From Verrucomicrobiota bacterium (lineage in GTDB: Bacteria > Verrucomicrobiota > Verrucomicrobiia > Chthoniobacterales > UBA10450), in assembly GCA_003219395.1 (NCBI GenBank), contig QHOR01000201.1:515-7148 (forward strand): a stretch of 6,634 nucleotides of DNA, in the 5' to 3' direction. Position numbers and translations under genes: made by a program. This document shows positions 1 through 6,416 of the stretch, piece after piece. Numbering within the stretch: the first letter of the stretch is position 1; the number at the start of each line of letters is the position of its first letter. The notes under the pieces were generated by a model. The model saw only the letters and a list, made by a program, of their open reading frames with translations. It searched no databases and was not told where the DNA came from.

Positions 1-850
1 TGTTATCCAAGCCAAGACCTGTTGTGATGGAGTCGGTCACTGTTCCATTAGAACCGGTGTCGATACTCACAACGTGATCCCCGCACGCGACGAAGAGAAA
101 CTTTCGCGCGTTATCGAAGGCTAGCCCTTGCAAATCGCTGCTGCCGGGATTCCATGCGGCGATTGTTTTGTGGGTGTGCACGTCAATTGCCACGGTTTTT
201 CCCGCCTCCTCGATGTTTGTATAAAAAACCCCGTGCTGATTATCGACCGCATATCCTTCAGCCAGATTCTCCAATGGAATTTTCGTCTTCGGTTTGAGAT
301 GGTGCGGATCAGAAGCGTCGAGCACCTGGAGACATTTGGCTGGCGCATTATCACCTGTCTTAACGCGAAGCGTGACCCAGACTTCGTGCGTCGTCGCAAC
401 ATAAACGACTCCGTCGGGAGTTACTGCGCGATCGGTTGAAATCGGGACGCATTCGCCGCGCGTAAGAGTCTTCGCATCAATCACGCAAACGGAGCCGTCG
501 CCGCGGTTGCCGATGTAAATGACACCTTCGCCAATTGTCGCCGCAGTTGGCCCGACAGTGATCTTTCTTCCGAGTCGCTCGATTTCACCTGTTATAAATC
601 CTGTGACCTGCCTGACAACGTCCGTTGCCTCATCGATTACGTCCACACTTCCAGTATTGCTCGCCGGTACCCACAATTTTCCTGTTGTGCGACCGTAAGC
701 CACATAATCAAGAGCAACCGCTGCGGTCGCGCCGGGAAGTTTAATTGGTTTGAGTTCGTAATTTGTGTCGGCTCCGCGGATGCCTGAAACCCCAACGATT
801 GGGATCAAAACGATCGCGGCGACCCTTGCAAATTTCGAATTAGGAGTCAT
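1..850 (-). CDS. Exported YVTN-like beta-propeller protein, partial (C-terminus outside the window)
   Basis: The frame is open from an ATG at 850-848 to the left edge and gives 283 codons without a stop. Residues 1-27 look like a signal peptide: basic Lys/Arg near the start, then a hydrophobic run AAIVLIPIVGVSG, so export is likely, though the cleavage site is not clear-cut. The rest consists of irregular repeats of 40-50 residues with the pattern 'visible value, then V-x-V-I-D': LWVPASNTGSVDVID at about 59-73, IYIGNRGDGSVCVID at 111-125, VVYVATTHEVWV at 148-159, VFYTN...VAID near 208-223, and LFVACGDHVVSID at 252-264. These resemble blades of a YVTN/YncE-type beta-propeller. Such proteins are usually binding or scaffold proteins outside the cytoplasm; no catalytic residues are recognised and no substrate can be named. 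There is no strong Shine-Dalgarno (GAATAGAAAGACTCA precedes ATG). The gene is divergent from the EamA-like gene. It could also be an SMP-30/gluconolactonase-like or quinoprotein-like propeller. Confidence 0.8.
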   Translation of the reverse strand, partial: MTPNSKFARVAAIVLIPIVGVSGIRGADTNYELKPIKLPGATAAVALDYVAYGRTTGKLWVPASNTGSVDVIDEATDVVRQVTGFITGEIERLGRKITVGPTAATIGEGVIYIGNRGDGSVCVIDAKTLTRGECVPISTDRAVTPDGVVYVATTHEVWVTLRVKTGDNAPAKCLQVLDASDPHHLKPKTKIPLENLAEGYAVDNQHGVFYTNIEEAGKTVAIDVHTHKTIAAWNPGSSDLQGLAFDNARKFLFVACGDHVVSIDTGSNGTVTDSITTGLGLDN

Positions 851-1012
851 TGAGTCTTTCTATTCCACCGAGTTCGCATCCCGCAACAGCATCGGACCGC
901 GGGAAAAAGCAACTCAGCCTTAGGTCGGTCAAATTTCTGGTGAGCACACGGTACGACGCAATGTACTCTAATTTTCTCGCGAGTGGTCCATTGCGTAGGT
1001 TAGATTTTATTC

Positions 1013-1438
1013 ATGCCGGCGTGGTTTTGGTATGCAGTTCTTGCGGCGGTGCTCTATGGCGCGCATCAAATCTTTACCCGCATGGCGGCGGATCACATCG
1101 GCGAGGGACTCGGCGGCTTTGTAGTCGAAGCAACTGCGGCGTTGTCGATCCTGGTTTATCTCGCGTTCCTCTCCATGGCAAGTCGGTGGGACCAAAAGTC
1201 GAGTCTGTCAGGCGTTATGTATTCCGTCCTCACTGGTGTCTGCGTCGGTGCAGGAACAATTGCATTTTTCCTGCTTTTTCAAAAAGGCGGTCCACTCTCT
1301 TCTGTTCCGGCCATTCTGGCTGGCGGCGCGGCGATCATGGTCATTGCTGGTATTTTGTTTTTCCACGAAACAGCTTCCTGGCAGCGGCTGCTTGGTATCG
1401 CGCTTGCGATTACCGGACTGTTTTTGCTTCGACGATAG
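1013..1438 (+). CDS. Half-size EamA/DMT-superfamily membrane protein
   Basis: This 141-residue protein is almost entirely hydrophobic, with about five predicted membrane segments (roughly residues 3-18, 36-55, 66-88, 96-117 and 124-139). The C-terminal pattern GILFFHET (113-120) followed by WQRLLGIALAITGLFLL matches the end of an EamA domain, where an acidic residue (Glu119 here) sits between the last two helices. Full-length drug/metabolite transporters carry two EamA units in about 300 residues. This protein has one, so it would have to work as a homo- or hetero-oligomer, as small DMT members do. The substrate cannot be inferred. The ATG at 1013 is the natural start because it places the first helix at the N-terminus; only a weak AGG lies 13 nt upstream. 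The gene stands alone on its strand, and its TAG ends directly next to the stop of the convergent DUF1259 gene. The alternative frame reading through this region lacks a coherent protein pattern. Confidence 0.82.
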   Translation: MPAWFWYAVLAAVLYGAHQIFTRMAADHIGEGLGGFVVEATAALSILVYLAFLSMASRWDQKSSLSGVMYSVLTGVCVGAGTIAFFLLFQKGGPLSSVPAILAGGAAIMVIAGILFFHETASWQRLLGIALAITGLFLLRR

Positions 1439-2353
1439 CTATTCTTGCAGTGGCGAGCTGACTTCCAGCAGCCCACCAACCAAAAGCCCGCCTTTGATAG
1501 CGTTGGCCAATGCTTTAGCAGGCCCGCGTCCCCAGTAGTGGAAAAACATGGTGCGCGGTTCTTCGTGCGTCATGTGTTGATGAATTGCCACGATGTTGAT
1601 CTTGTCCTTCAACAATGATTTCAAGACAGGTTGCAATTCGTCTTCCGTGACTGCGAAATCTCCATCCACGATGGCGTTATCGTCGGTTCCAGCAAAGGCA
1701 ATCCACGTGTTCACGCCCATATCCTTGTTGATATTGGTGCCACCCATTTTTGCAGGGCGGCCGATCGTGAATTTCATCATTCCGTTATTGAACTCACCAT
1801 TCATTCCAAAAATCTTATTGAGAGGCTCGGCGGAAATCGAATTTTTCTCAGGCAACGATTTTTCTCCGAAGGAATCTTTCGGTTGTGGATTGGACGCGCG
1901 AATTTCCTTTGTCCGGTCATAAACGTTTCGGATCGCGGCGGCCAGTTTGTCAGCCGTACCCTCGCCTTCGATATGCATAAAATAAACTTTCGGATGATCG
2001 AAGGAGAAATGATTGTGAAGTGCGGTCACGCTAAGCCCATTGTCCAGCGCGGCTGATATCGCGGCGCTCACTTCATCTTCAAATAGAACAGTGTCGCCCA
2101 TTACCATGGCGCCATTCTGTGTGGCAGTGAACGCCGCCCACGTCCCCAAACCCATGAATGGAGGCAGCGCCCACCGATCGACAGTGACTTTTACATCATT
2201 GCGCGGGAACGTGACTTTATAAACTCGCTCTTTCTCGTTCATTTTTCCCTTGAGCCCCGTTAGTTCGTCGATGCGCGCCGTGTTGAGCTCGGCTGCCGCA
2301 GACACGTAAACGAAGGCGATCAAGGACAATGCTGTTGTAAAAATTTGCTTCAT
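1439..2353 (-). CDS. Exported tandem DUF1259 (LppY/LpqO-type) protein
   Basis: From ATG 2353-2351 this encodes 304 residues. The N-terminus MKQIFTTALSLIAFVYVSAAAE is a standard Sec signal peptide, with likely cleavage after the Ala run. The frame also opens seven codons earlier at 2374, but that ATG abuts a strong hairpin (2377-2397) and adds residues ahead of the signal peptide, so the shorter start is preferred. The mature part has two related halves. Half 1 holds GTWAAFTATQNGAMVMGD then TALHNHFSFDHPKVYFMH. Half 2 holds NTWIAFAGTDDNAIVDGD then VAIHQHMTHEEPRTMFFHYWG. This duplicated pattern with His-x-His clusters is how I recognise DUF1259 (PF07485, LppY/LpqO). The family has no settled function. 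The paired HNH and HQH motifs suggest metal or small-molecule binding in the periplasm, which is inference. It follows the PepSY-like gene on the same strand with a 67-nt gap and may share its transcript. Confidence 0.85.
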   Translation of the reverse strand: MKQIFTTALSLIAFVYVSAAAELNTARIDELTGLKGKMNEKERVYKVTFPRNDVKVTVDRWALPPFMGLGTWAAFTATQNGAMVMGDTVLFEDEVSAAISAALDNGLSVTALHNHFSFDHPKVYFMHIEGEGTADKLAAAIRNVYDRTKEIRASNPQPKDSFGEKSLPEKNSISAEPLNKIFGMNGEFNNGMMKFTIGRPAKMGGTNINKDMGVNTWIAFAGTDDNAIVDGDFAVTEDELQPVLKSLLKDKINIVAIHQHMTHEEPRTMFFHYWGRGPAKALANAIKGGLLVGGLLEVSSPLQE

Positions 2354-2376
2354 AATCGTACTGCGCGGGAGCATAT

Positions 2377-2397
2377 CGCTGCCGGCGACCAGCAGCG
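2377..2397 (-). repeat. GC-rich stem-loop between the PepSY-like and DUF1259 genes
   Basis: On the minus strand, CGCTGCTGG and CCGGCAGCG form a 9-bp stem (one G-T wobble) around a 3-nt loop. It lies in the 67-nt gap after the PepSY-like stop codon and 23 nt before the preferred DUF1259 start. No T-run follows on either strand, so it is not a canonical intrinsic terminator. It may attenuate or stabilise the transcript, or partly uncouple expression of the two genes. Confidence 0.45.
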
Positions 2398-2420
2398 ACA
2401 GCCCCTCTCTCGTCGTGTTG

Positions 2421-2723
2421 TTATTCGCCTTTTTCTTTGTGCTCTTTGCTCTCGTCGTGTCGACTGACTACTTTGCCATCAGGAGTTAGTTCGACGCCGG
2501 TTTGTTTGCCGTTGTTGTCAATGACGGCTTCGTAGTTACTGCCCTCTTTCTCCCAGCGGACGATTGTTCCGCCTTTTGCTTCAGCTTGCGCAGCCTTTTG
2601 CACCACTGCCGGGACATCTGAAGCGTTGATCTTTTCCTCTCTTTCTTCGTCGGCCCAAAGCGCTGTCCAGGCGCTGAGCGTCAGGCCCGTGGCTACTGCT
2701 AGTGCTGGAACGATGTGTTTCAT
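2421..2723 (-). CDS. Small exported PepSY-like protein
   Basis: The preferred start, ATG 2723-2721, gives 100 residues and has a good Shine-Dalgarno (AGGA, 5 nt upstream). It begins directly with a signal peptide, MKHIVPALAVATGLTLSAWT, with likely cleavage after ALWA at residue 24. An upstream in-frame ATG at 2801 would add 26 highly basic residues ahead of the signal and is unlikely. The mature part starts with a charged stretch (DEEREEKI). It continues with the pattern VPAVVQKAAQAEAKGGTI, then WEKEGSNYEAVIDNNGKQ, then LTPDGKVVSRHDES. This helix-strand-strand arrangement with Y-E-A and D-G-K is typical of PepSY-like (beta-lactamase-inhibitor-like, PF11396-type) domains. The tail is rich in Lys, Glu and His. 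Such proteins are periplasmic and often sit beside two-component systems, with a proposed inhibitory or sensory role. The palindromic element at 2878-2896 lies upstream, so this gene may be a direct target of the neighbouring regulator. Confidence 0.8.
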   Translation of the reverse strand: MKHIVPALAVATGLTLSAWTALWADEEREEKINASDVPAVVQKAAQAEAKGGTIVRWEKEGSNYEAVIDNNGKQTGVELTPDGKVVSRHDESKEHKEKGE

Positions 2724-2877
2724 ACGTTTCCTACTTTCTCGTTTGCGATAATGAGGCGCGTGGCGCCTCGGGTTTGTCGTCTTTCGCGCGAAGAGCCGCA
2801 TTCACTCGAACGCGGATTCGGCTGCAAGTTCACTTTGCAAATAGACAAGCGATATCGCGTCATCGGCACTTAAGAAA

Positions 2878-2896
2878 TCCTGAAGTTTTCTTCAGA
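2878..2896 (-). promoter_or_regulatory. Candidate response-regulator operator, copy 2 (19-bp palindrome-containing element)
   Basis: Read on the minus strand, this is TCTGAAGAAAACTTCAGGA, identical over 19 bp to 5021-5039. Its core CTGAAG-AAAA-CTTCAG (2880-2895) is a perfect inverted repeat. It covers the TGA stop of the histidine kinase (2892-2894) and lies about 155 nt upstream of the PepSY-like start, a sensible place for an activator site of an internal promoter. A weak minus-strand -10-like GATATC lies about 25 nt downstream, but no convincing -35 is visible, which would suit an activator-dependent promoter. No T-run follows, so a terminator is unlikely. That it is an operator is inference from duplication and position. 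Confidence 0.6.
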
Positions 2897-4289
2897 TTTT
2901 AAGTTCGATTCGGAAAATGCTGCCACGGTCCGAATTGCTTTCGAGAACAATTCGCCCGCCGTAGCGCTGGACGGCTTGTTTGGCGATTGCGAGGCCAAGG
3001 CCGGCGCCGCCTCGCGCGCGCGATCGCGCTTTATCAACACGAAAAAATCGCTCGAAAATTTTCTCTTGGTATTCGCCCGGTATGCCTGGACCGCTGTCTA
3101 TCACTGAGATGTCGATCTTGCGCGCACTGCGCATCGCCGTGATTGAAATCTTTGAATCGGCCGGACCATGCTGGATTGCGTTGTGGACCAGATTTACCAG
3201 AGCCAAATGTAATAGTGTGCGGTCCGCTTGCACTGTGAGATCGTCATCGCTAGTCACCTCAATCGTTTGGCATTTTTCGTTCGCGAGGACTTCGAATTGA
3301 TCGCGAACCTCATACAGCAACGTGGCGATGTTCACTTCCTCGCGCGCCGCATCCGCCTTCGTCGCGTCCATACGCGCAAGCGTGAGTAACGCGTCAACTA
3401 GATCCGTTAGCCGCTGCGCCTCCTCGAGCATGCTGCCGATCGTTTCGCGGAGCGCTGCCGGATCGTTGCCGTCGCGCAATGCCACCTCACCAACGGCGCG
3501 CAATGCCGTGAGCGGCGAGCGCAATTCATGCGAAGCGTCCGCGGTGAACCGCTGTAACTCGGCAAACGACGCTTCAAGTCGCACCAGTGTGTCGTTGAAT
3601 ACGGTGGCGAGACGGCCAAGCTCATCGTTGGGATTTGGATTAGGCAAGCGTTTCGAAAGCGATTCCGAACTAATCCGACGCGCCTGCCGTGCCATGGCAT
3701 CGAGTGGTCGCAATGAACGGGTCGCAATCAGGTAACCGCCGATCGCCGCCAGCGCGACGGCAAGTGGAAAGCCGAGGGTCGATACTCTGATAATTTCTCC
3801 GAGGGTGCGTCGCATTTCCGTCTCATCGCGAAACACGCGGATGAGCACGCTTTGGCCTTCCACGCGGCCCGGTCCTTCCATTACGCGCACCAACAGATCG
3901 CGTCCGAGTTCGACCGTAGTAAGCTTGAGCGTGGATGCGCGCGGCGGCGGGAGCGGATTGTTGGTGCTCGCCGTTGAAACCGGCCAATGGCGCAGGAGTA
4001 ATTCGCCGTCTTGCGACCAAACTTCGAACCACGTCGAGATCGGCGGAGATGTTTCATCGCCATGAGGACTATGCACATTCCACCGAGCACCTTCCTCGGC
4101 GTCGAGATCCACTTGCGCTTCGACCAGGTCGAAATCGCTGCGCAATTGTCGATCTATCTCCGCGCCTAACCGGTGTTCGATCACCTCGTAGACGAACCAC
4201 GCGAATGCCAGTAACACCACCGCCGTCGCCGTCGCGTACCACAAAGCCAGCCGAAAACGAACGGAGCGCCGTTGCCACCAACTTTTCAC
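2892..4289 (-). CDS. Heavy-metal-type (CusS-like) sensor histidine kinase
   Basis: This is a 465-residue inner-membrane sensor kinase of usual CusS-like length. Order: short basic cytoplasmic N-terminus; TM1 about 13-35 (ALWYATATAVVLLAFAWFVY); periplasmic sensor loop about 36-170; TM2 about 172-190; HAMP 190-245; dimerisation/phosphoacceptor region with H-box FTADASHELRSPLTALRA and phospho-accepting His254; and an ATPase domain with N-box (Asn366 and Asn370 in LVNLVHNAIQH), G1 DSGPGIP (398-404), F-box IFERFFRVDKA, and G2 GGAGLGLA (427-434). All catalytic boxes are intact, so it should autophosphorylate and pass phosphate to the adjacent regulator. The periplasmic loop carries a few His residues (73, 76, 101) and no Cys, so no metal site can be named. 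It starts with GTG, overlapping the regulator stop as GTGA, which indicates translational coupling. The stimulus is unknown; context suggests metal, oxyanion or envelope stress. Confidence 0.93.
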   Translation of the reverse strand: MKSWWQRRSVRFRLALWYATATAVVLLAFAWFVYEVIEHRLGAEIDRQLRSDFDLVEAQVDLDAEEGARWNVHSPHGDETSPPISTWFEVWSQDGELLLRHWPVSTASTNNPLPPPRASTLKLTTVELGRDLLVRVMEGPGRVEGQSVLIRVFRDETEMRRTLGEIIRVSTLGFPLAVALAAIGGYLIATRSLRPLDAMARQARRISSESLSKRLPNPNPNDELGRLATVFNDTLVRLEASFAELQRFTADASHELRSPLTALRAVGEVALRDGNDPAALRETIGSMLEEAQRLTDLVDALLTLARMDATKADAAREEVNIATLLYEVRDQFEVLANEKCQTIEVTSDDDLTVQADRTLLHLALVNLVHNAIQHGPADSKISITAMRSARKIDISVIDSGPGIPGEYQEKIFERFFRVDKARSRARGGAGLGLAIAKQAVQRYGGRIVLESNSDRGSIFRIELKI

Positions 4290-4975
4290 GCCGCTGGCGC
4301 CTCCGCGCGCAAAACAAAACCGACGCCGCGCACGGTTTGGATTAGCTTCACGTCCTCACCATCGTCGAGCTTCCGGCGCAAATGCGCGAGATGAACATCG
4401 ATTACATTATCAAGAGGCGTGGCTCGGTTCGGTTCTCGCCAAACTTCACGCGCAATCATCTGCCGCGTCACCGTCTCATTATGATGCTGCGCAAGAAACG
4501 CCAGCAGATCGAATTCACGCAGCGTTAGCGCGATCTCTCTCGATCCACGCACGACGCGACGCGTTTTCACATCAAGCGTGAGATCACCAATTTGCTGTCG
4601 CAGTGGATTTGCAGAATCGGCTCGACGCAGCAACGCTCGAACCCGAGCGAGCAATTCGGCGAATGCGAACGGCTTTACTAAATAATCATCCGCTCCAGCA
4701 TTGAGCCCGAGGACGCGGTCCTCCACCGCATCGCGAGCAGTGAGCAACAACACCGGACTCTTGGAACCGCTTGAGCGGAGGGTCTTCAGCACCTCGATTC
4801 CGTCGCGTCCAGGCAGCAGCCAATCGAGGATGACGATGTCGAAGGTTTCGCGGCTAAGCAGAAAAAACCCCTCTTCACCTGTCTTCGCCGTCACGGCCTG
4901 AAAGCCTTCACTCCGGAGCCCGCTCGCGAGTGCGCGAACAGTCTTGGGATCATCTTCGATCAATAAGACCTTCAC
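4286..4975 (-). CDS. OmpR/PhoB-family (CusR-like) response regulator
   Basis: This 229-residue DNA-binding regulator has a receiver domain at 1-118. It carries the acidic pair Asp8-Asp9 (LLIEDD), phosphoacceptor Asp51 (VILDWLLPGRDG), Thr79 (LLLTAR) and Lys101 (DDYLVKPFAF). A winged-helix Trans_reg_C domain follows at about 126-223, with LTLREFDLLAFL and the recognition-helix region LDNVIDVHLAHLRRKL, ending in IQTVRGVGFVL. All phosphorylation residues are present. The start is GTG at 4975-4973: the codon just before it is TGA, and MKVLLIEDD is the canonical family N-terminus. An out-of-frame ATG lies 2 nt earlier. No good Shine-Dalgarno is close; AGAGGG is about 19 nt away. It is first in a two-gene unit with the kinase and diverges from chrA. 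The copy of the palindrome at 5021-5039 sits about 45 nt upstream, the expected place for autoregulation. CusR itself binds a palindromic box, which is established for that family. Confidence 0.94.
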   Translation of the reverse strand: MKVLLIEDDPKTVRALASGLRSEGFQAVTAKTGEEGFFLLSRETFDIVILDWLLPGRDGIEVLKTLRSSGSKSPVLLLTARDAVEDRVLGLNAGADDYLVKPFAFAELLARVRALLRRADSANPLRQQIGDLTLDVKTRRVVRGSREIALTLREFDLLAFLAQHHNETVTRQMIAREVWREPNRATPLDNVIDVHLAHLRRKLDDGEDVKLIQTVRGVGFVLRAEAPAA

Positions 4976-5020
4976 TCATTAACCGTAAGACTTACCCTCT
5001 TTTCGCGCCAAGGATGAGAT

Positions 5021-5039
5021 TCTGAAGAAAACTTCAGGA
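5021..5039 (+). promoter_or_regulatory. Candidate response-regulator operator, copy 1, in the divergent regulator/chrA spacer
   Basis: The sequence TCTGAAGAAAACTTCAGGA contains a perfect inverted repeat (CTGAAG-AAAA-CTTCAG, 5022-5037). The same 19 bp recur in reverse orientation at 2878-2896, and nowhere else that I could find by eye. It occupies the 73-bp spacer between the response-regulator start and chrA. Its right end overlaps the chrA ribosome-binding site, so a bound protein would cover chrA initiation signals while sitting upstream of the regulator gene. In chrA mRNA the same bases could fold as a 6-bp hairpin next to GGAG. Operator function is inferred from duplication, symmetry and position. 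Confidence 0.65.
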
Positions 5040-5040
5040 G
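5036..5040 (+). promoter_or_regulatory. Ribosome-binding site of chrA
   Basis: AGGAG lies 8 nt before the GTG at 5049 and 6 nt before an out-of-frame ATG at 5047. It decides for the GTG start of chrA and overlaps the right arm of the palindrome. The ATG opens a five-codon frame (MCRVR, stop at 5062-5064) that overlaps the chrA start. Confidence 0.6.
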
Positions 5041-5048
5041 CGCGCGAT

Positions 5049-6416
5049 GTGCCGCGTTCGTTAGTCTGGCTAAGAGCGACGATGAGGCCGACTTCAACAG
5101 CAAATGGTGTTTCCATTAGGCATCCCAGTTTCCGGGAGGCATTCCGATTCTGGCTCAAGCTCGGATTCATCTCCTTCGGCGGTCCGACCGGACAGATCGC
5201 GATCATGCAATCCGAGCTGGTCGAAAAGAAAAAATGGATCAGCCAGTCACGTTTCTTGCATGCACTGAACTTCTGCATGCTTCTTCCTGGTCCCGAAGCT
5301 CAACAGCTGGCCGTCTACATCGGCTGGCTTTTGCACAAGACCTGGGGCGGCATAGTCGCGGGATCACTTTTCGTGATCCCTTCGATCTTTGTCCTTTGGG
5401 CGCTGAGTTACATTTACGCCGCTTTCGGCAACATTCCGTGGATCGCGGCTATCTTTTACGGATTGAAACCAGCCGTCATGGCTATTGTGGCCGTGGCCGT
5501 CATTCGTATCGGACGCAAAGCACTCCGAAACGAAATCATGTGGATGCTCGCTGCTCTAGCGTTCATCGCGATTTTCGTTTTTCATATTCCGTTTCCAGTC
5601 ATTATCCTGAGTGCCGGTGTAATTGGACTATTCGGCGGCCGATTTTGGAAAAACAAGTTTGACATTGTAGGCAGTCACAACGGCGCGGTTGACCAATCTG
5701 TGCTGAGCGACGCAGCTGAATCGCCCGAACATGCGCGATCATCCGTGGCGCGAGCAATTAAGTTGACCCTGATTTGGATTGCATTGTGGTTCGCGCCGAC
5801 CGCGGCTGTCGGTTTGTGGAGAGGCTGGCAAAGCACGCTCTTTCAGGAGGGCCTGTTTTTCAGCAAGGCAGCGGTCGTAACTTTTGGCGGCGCGTATGCC
5901 GTGCTGCCTTACGTAACGCAGCAGGCGCTCTTTCATTTCGGCTGGCTAAAGCCCGGCCAGATGATGGACGGACTCGGTCTGGCCGAAACGACACCCGGTC
6001 CGCTAATCATGGTTTTGCAATTTGTTGGATTCATGGGCGCCTGGCAACACCCGGAAGGCTTGTCTCCGCTCTTGGCCGGCTCACTCGGTGCGCTCATCAC
6101 TACGTGGGCCACTTTCACACCTTGTTTTCTTTGGATTTTTCTCGCCGGACCCCACATCGAGCAACTGCGCGATAACGTGAAACTGACCGCTGCACTTTCC
6201 GCAATTACCGCGGCAGTCGTGGGCGTGGTGATGAATCTCGCGGTGTGGTTCGCGATTAATGCGCTATTTCCCGGTGGCGGGGCCATCGATTGGTTCACGG
6301 TTGTGATCAGCACAGTTGCATTCGTTGGAATGCTGCGCTGGAAATGGGACATTATTCCAGTTGTGATCGGCAGCGGCCTGATGGGTCTGTTTTACAAAGT
6401 ACTCATTCACCAATGA
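5049..6416 (+). CDS. chrA: Chromate transporter ChrA, long two-domain type (CHR family)
   Basis: This 455-residue inner-membrane protein belongs to the CHR superfamily, whose characterised members export chromate from the cytoplasm and give chromate resistance. It is of the long type, with two homologous CHR halves. Half 1 (about 28-205) has LGFISFGGPTGQIAIMQ (38-54) and LLPGPEAQQLAVYIGWL (78-94). Half 2 (about 235-452) has FGGAYAVLPYV (279-289) and ETTPGPLIMVLQFVGFMGAW (313-332). The halves are joined by a hydrophilic linker at about 200-235. The GTG at 5049 is chosen for its AGGAG at 8-nt spacing; an in-frame ATG at 5082 (residue 12) would give 444 residues and also keep the whole CHR region. 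The extra N-terminal 25 residues are not conserved-looking, so the start is moderately certain. The stop overlaps the next gene (ATGA), forming a chrA-chrB-C unit. CHR proteins may also carry other oxyanions, so chromate specificity is by family. Confidence 0.93.
   Translation: MPRSLVWLRATMRPTSTANGVSIRHPSFREAFRFWLKLGFISFGGPTGQIAIMQSELVEKKKWISQSRFLHALNFCMLLPGPEAQQLAVYIGWLLHKTWGGIVAGSLFVIPSIFVLWALSYIYAAFGNIPWIAAIFYGLKPAVMAIVAVAVIRIGRKALRNEIMWMLAALAFIAIFVFHIPFPVIILSAGVIGLFGGRFWKNKFDIVGSHNGAVDQSVLSDAAESPEHARSSVARAIKLTLIWIALWFAPTAAVGLWRGWQSTLFQEGLFFSKAAVVTFGGAYAVLPYVTQQALFHFGWLKPGQMMDGLGLAETTPGPLIMVLQFVGFMGAWQHPEGLSPLLAGSLGALITTWATFTPCFLWIFLAGPHIEQLRDNVKLTAALSAITAAVVGVVMNLAVWFAINALFPGGGAIDWFTVVISTVAFVGMLRWKWDIIPVVIGSGLMGLFYKVLIHQ

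Noticed and set aside
851..1012. Promoters for the divergent beta-propeller and EamA-like genes
   Set aside because: The best -35/-10 pairs (for example TTGCGG with ATAGAA on the minus strand) match poorly and leave very short leaders. No copy of the 19-bp element is present here. I can support no specific site.
850..1461. 203-codon plus-strand open frame overlapping the EamA-like gene
   Set aside because: It has no recognisable domain or membrane pattern, is rich in Arg, Ser and Cys as out-of-frame translations often are, and overlaps a coherent five-helix membrane protein in another frame.
2724..2801. 26-residue N-terminal extension of the PepSY-like protein
   Set aside because: The extension is strongly basic and precedes a complete signal peptide; the internal ATG at 2723 has a well-spaced AGGA.
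2880..2895. Palindrome after the kinase gene as an intrinsic terminator
   Set aside because: The stem is only 6 bp and AT-containing, no T-run follows, it overlaps the stop codon, and the same sequence recurs upstream of chrA where a terminator would make no sense.
3322..3735. Plus-strand 137-codon open frame opposite the histidine kinase
   Set aside because: Low-complexity Ser/Arg/Ala composition, typical of the antisense of a GC-rich HAMP/HisKA region; the kinase on the other strand has all catalytic boxes.
4979..5278. Minus-strand open frame across the regulator/chrA spacer and the chrA start
   Set aside because: It is antisense to the conserved first CHR half, contains no recognisable motif and would cross the candidate operator; best explained as a shadow of chrA.
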